DNA of 7,324 nt, taken from assembly GCA_002396325.1 (NCBI GenBank), contig DGXM01000116.1:1-7324 (forward strand), written 5' to 3'. Below, in pieces: positions 5,314 to 7,324 of the stretch (position 1 is its first letter; each line of letters starts with the position of its first letter). Below the pieces are notes generated by a model. The model did not search any database, was not told the DNA's origin, and saw only the letters and a program-made list of their open reading frames with translations. This DNA is from Treponema sp. UBA4232 (GTDB taxonomy: Bacteria > Spirochaetota > Spirochaetia > Treponematales > Treponemataceae). Both the position numbers and the translations under genes were made by a program.

Positions 5314-6774
5314 TCAAAAGTCTGCGAGTTTCGGAGCTCTTGGGTACGGTATTACATCGCGGATGTTTGCCATGCCGGTGATATAGCGCAGAAGACGTGC
5401 AAAGCCAAGACCGAATCCTGAGTGGGGCACGGTTCCGAATCTGCGCAGGTCAAGATACCACTGATAGTTCGACATATCCATGCCGCGTTCTTCGCACACT
5501 TTGAGCAGCTTGTCGTAATTTTCCTCACGCTCCGAACCGCCGGTGATTTCTCCGAGTCCGGGAACAAGCACGTCTACAGCGCGGACTGTGATGCGTCCCT
5601 GTTCGTCAGGCTCATTCTGTTTCATATAGAAGGCTTTTACGTCTTTCGGATAGTTGTAAACCATTACCGGTGACTTGAAAATCTGCTCGGTCAAATAACG
5701 CTCGTGCTCTGTCTGAAGTTCTTTGCCCCATGTAATCGGGAACTCGAATTTGTCGTTGTATTTTTCAAGTTCTGCAACTGCTTCCGTGTATGAAATCCTC
5801 TTGAACGGAGTGTCCACGACATGCTGAAGCTGTGCGATGACTCCGGGTTGAATGCGCTTTTCAAAGAATGCCATATCTTCCGAGCATTTTGTGAGTGCCC
5901 AGTTCAGCATATATTTGAGGAATTCCTCTTCCAAATCCATGTCGTCGAACAGGTCGTAGAAGGCCATTTCCGGTTCGCACATCCAGAACTCGCTCAAGTG
6001 ACGGGGAGTATTGGAATTTTCCGCTCGGAAAGTTGGTCCAAATGTGTAGACCCTGCTCAATGCGGTGGCAAGTGTTTCCGCTTCAAGCTGGCCTGAAACG
6101 GTGAGGTTTGCCTTTTTTCCGAAGAAGTCCTTTGAATAGTCCACTATTTTATGGGCATCTTCAATCTTCATGCCGTTGGCACCCGCCTTTACGCCAAGTT
6201 CCGCGATTTTCTCAAGCGAAAGTGTTGTGACCTGGAACATTTCACCGGCACCTTCGGCATCGGAACAGGTGATTTCCGGAGCGGAAATGTAAACGAAGCC
6301 TCTTTCCTGGAAGAATGTGTGGAGTGCTATGGCCATCTGGCTGCGGAGTCTGAACACTGCACCGAATGTGTTTGTGCGTGCACGAAGGTGTGCATTTTCA
6401 CGCAGATATTCCATGGACATATTCTTTTTCTGAAGAGGATATTCTTCGGGAGGACATTTTCCCAGAACTTCGAGTTTTTCAAGGGTGACTTCCACGGCCT
6501 GTCCAGAAGCCGGCGACGGAATGAGTGAGCCTTCTGCACGGAGCGATGCACCGGTGGAAAGATTTTTAAGTGCGTCTTCAACTGCATTCAAATCGGCATT
6601 GCCCGGGTTCGTGCGGTCAAAAGTAAGCTGGATTGAAGCGAAGCAGCTTCCATCGTTCACCTGGATAAATACAAGGTTCTTTGAGTCTCTTTTTGTTCTG
6701 ACCCAGCCGCAGACAGTCACTTTGCGTCCGTCAGGCTCGGAGGTCAGCAGGTCTTTAATCAAAATTGGTTTCAT
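5314..6774 (-). CDS. asnS: Asparaginyl-tRNA synthetase
   Basis: This cytoplasmic class IIb aminoacyl-tRNA synthetase charges tRNA-Asn with asparagine, using ATP and releasing AMP and pyrophosphate. The N-terminal OB-fold anticodon-binding domain (about 1-115) includes VTVCGWVRTKRDSKNLVF and NDGSCF, which are AsnRS signatures. The catalytic domain has FFQERGFVYISAPEIT, the AsnRS-specific KDFFGKKANLTVSGQLEAE (217-235), motif 2 with TFRAEN (248-253), and ITGGSERE (410-417). It ends in motif 3, GFGLGFARLLRYITG, then NIRDVIPYPRAP. The length of 486 is near the usual 460-470; the excess is mostly an insertion of about 20 residues at 183-215. The expected Glu of motif 3 (GFGLGFER) is Ala459 (codon GCA), with the following Arg kept. 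The start matches the normal AsnRS N-terminus, but its ribosome-binding site is weak (GGTG) and a strong promoter lies only 8 bases upstream. The following PilZ gene is 339 bases away behind hairpins, so asnS is probably largely monocistronic. Confidence 0.96.
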   Translation of the reverse strand: MKPILIKDLLTSEPDGRKVTVCGWVRTKRDSKNLVFIQVNDGSCFASIQLTFDRTNPGNADLNAVEDALKNLSTGASLRAEGSLIPSPASGQAVEVTLEKLEVLGKCPPEEYPLQKKNMSMEYLRENAHLRARTNTFGAVFRLRSQMAIALHTFFQERGFVYISAPEITCSDAEGAGEMFQVTTLSLEKIAELGVKAGANGMKIEDAHKIVDYSKDFFGKKANLTVSGQLEAETLATALSRVYTFGPTFRAENSNTPRHLSEFWMCEPEMAFYDLFDDMDLEEEFLKYMLNWALTKCSEDMAFFEKRIQPGVIAQLQHVVDTPFKRISYTEAVAELEKYNDKFEFPITWGKELQTEHERYLTEQIFKSPVMVYNYPKDVKAFYMKQNEPDEQGRITVRAVDVLVPGLGEITGGSEREENYDKLLKVCEERGMDMSNYQWYLDLRRFGTVPHSGFGLGFARLLRYITGMANIRDVIPYPRAPKLADF

Positions 6775-6782
6775 AACACCGT

Positions 6783-6811
6783 ATTGTACTATATAAAGGG
6801 ATTCTTTTCAA
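6783..6811 (-). promoter_or_regulatory. Sigma-70-type promoter of asnS
   Basis: The minus strand reads TTGAAA (6811-6806), a 17-base spacer, then TACAAT (6788-6783). This is five of six matches at both boxes with optimal spacing. The -10 box ends 8 bases before the asnS ATG, so transcription would begin about 0-3 bases before the start codon and give a nearly leaderless mRNA. A second TATAGT (6793-6788) overlaps it but has no good -35. Confidence 0.65.
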
Positions 6812-7094
6812 TCGGATTTTGGAGAAGCAGCATAATGCCGGAAAAAAATGTGATGAGCGGCGTATTTTGCACAAAACGAGGGGAATGGGAAAGACAGGAG
6901 AATACAAGACATAGCGGAAGACCTGCTCGCCGGTTTGCGTCAAAGGATGGGTTTTGAAAAAGGCGGTGCGGATATTCCAGACTGATTCTTTCGAGGAGAG
7001 AAAATCGGAGATAAAGGCAATGGGTTTTACGGCTTTCAATTCTACGCCCGGTTGGAGGGGCTGGTCGGAGATGACCAAAAAGTTCGTTGCATAG
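6812..7094. other. Intergenic stretch upstream of asnS without a convincing gene
   Basis: No recognisable gene is present. On the minus strand two overlapping frames of about 100 codons are open, but neither has a ribosome-binding site or a familiar motif, and one begins inside the repeat cluster. On the plus strand a 40-codon frame starts at ATG 6835. Another frame, open from 6915 to a TAG at 7092-7094, encodes a plausible soluble tail (FQTDSFEERKSEIKAMGF). The TAG is immediately followed by the first repeat. It could be a remnant of a decayed gene, but nothing identifies it. Confidence 0.4.
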
Positions 7095-7162
7095 CGTCAT
7101 TCCGAACCTGCTGCTGCCGTCATTCCGAACCTGCTGCTGCCGTCATTCCTGGCTTGCCACCA
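7095..7162. repeat. 23-base tandem repeat, three copies
   Basis: Direct repeats start at 7095, 7118 and 7141, each opening with CGTCATTCC. The first two copies are identical over 23 bases (ending GAACCTGCTGCTGC) and the third has diverged. The fourth unit in phase, at 7164, begins CGTCATCCC and becomes a clean palindrome. The first three keep only one arm of that palindrome, so they look like decayed or partly duplicated members of the same family. Confidence 0.75.
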
Positions 7163-7228
7163 CCGTCATCCCGTGCTTGACACGGGATCCCCTGTACGAG
7201 AGATGCTGAGACAAGTTCAGCATGACGG
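7163..7228. repeat. 66-base composite palindromic element with CCGTCAT ends
   Basis: CCGTCAT (7163-7169) and its reverse complement ATGACGG (7222-7228) bound two hairpins. The first has arms ATCCCGTG (7168-7175) and CACGGGAT (7181-7188) around CTTGA. The second has arms ATGCTGA (7203-7209) and TCAGCAT (7217-7223). No reading frame is enclosed. The form is that of a small non-coding dispersed palindromic element, comparable in style to REP/MITE-like or bacterial palindromic elements. Confidence 0.65.
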
Positions 7229-7324
7229 TGTTCAATGGATGCTGAATCAAGTTCAGCATTACGGTATTCAACGGATGCTGAAATAAATTCAGCATGACGG
7301 TATTCAGCGGATGCTGAAATAAAT
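7202..7324. repeat. 36-base tandem array of hairpins, running off the window
   Basis: Units start at 7202, 7238 and 7274, and a fourth at 7310 is cut by the edge. Each unit is a 21-base palindrome beginning ATGCTGA and ending TCAGCAT, followed by GACGGTRTTCARYG-like sequence (TACGG in the second). In the second and third copies the arms are 8 bases (ATGCTGAA and TTCAGCAT) around 5 bases. The inter-palindrome sequence is itself conserved, so the whole 36-base unit is repeated. Confidence 0.8.

Noticed and set aside
4916..5421. Plus-strand open frames across the asnS-PilZ spacer
   Set aside because: They run through the hairpins and into the antisense of asnS and the PilZ gene, and have no motifs or ribosome-binding sites.
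6755..7100. Two overlapping minus-strand open frames of about 100 codons upstream of asnS
   Set aside because: No ribosome-binding site or family motif. One starts inside the tandem repeat and the other overlaps the asnS start and its promoter, so both look like chance frames.
7202..7324. CRISPR array (36-base regular period)
   Set aside because: The whole 36-base unit is repeated with few differences, so there are no unique spacers, and the unit is mostly a perfect palindrome. It is a tandem palindromic repeat.

Overview
The window looks like chromosomal DNA from a spirochaete, most probably a host-associated Treponema. This rests on three things: the gene set (a CBS-containing family II pyrophosphatase, a long GMP synthetase, a PilZ protein and a YihY-type membrane protein carrying a cyclic-nucleotide-binding-like domain), the moderate G+C content, and intergenic DNA rich in short palindromes. 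The genus is an inference from gene style, not from a marker gene.

Layout. Bases 1-846 (+) hold the C-terminal half of a manganese-dependent inorganic pyrophosphatase that enters from the left edge. It converges, with a 3-base gap, on four genes that all read leftwards on the minus strand. In transcription order these are asnS (6774-5314, asparaginyl-tRNA synthetase), a 339-base hairpin-rich spacer, a PilZ protein with a degenerate receiver-like N-terminus (4974-4105), a YihY membrane protein with a C-terminal cNMP-binding-like domain (4105-2795), and guaA (2730-850, GMP synthetase). The PilZ and YihY genes share one base (TAATG) and are probably translationally coupled. asnS and guaA each appear to have a promoter of their own. 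The right end (6812-7324) has no convincing gene and finishes in a cluster of short palindromic repeats that runs off the edge.

How the genes fit together. GuaA makes GMP and so feeds GTP, the precursor of c-di-GMP. It also releases pyrophosphate, as do aminoacyl-tRNA synthetases, and the pyrophosphatase across the convergent junction would remove it. The coupled PilZ/YihY pair is the only part that looks like a dedicated signalling unit: a probable c-di-GMP receptor made together with a membrane protein that has its own ligand-sensing-like domain. Its function is unknown and any link to guaA is inference.

Points of interest are the eukaryote-like long GuaA with a Cys-His-Cys-Glu catalytic strand, an Ala in place of the expected Glu in AsnRS motif 3, a non-canonical phosphate-binding cassette in the YihY fusion, an asnS promoter that implies an almost leaderless mRNA, and a palindrome family whose loop and ends are constant while its stems differ with pairing kept.
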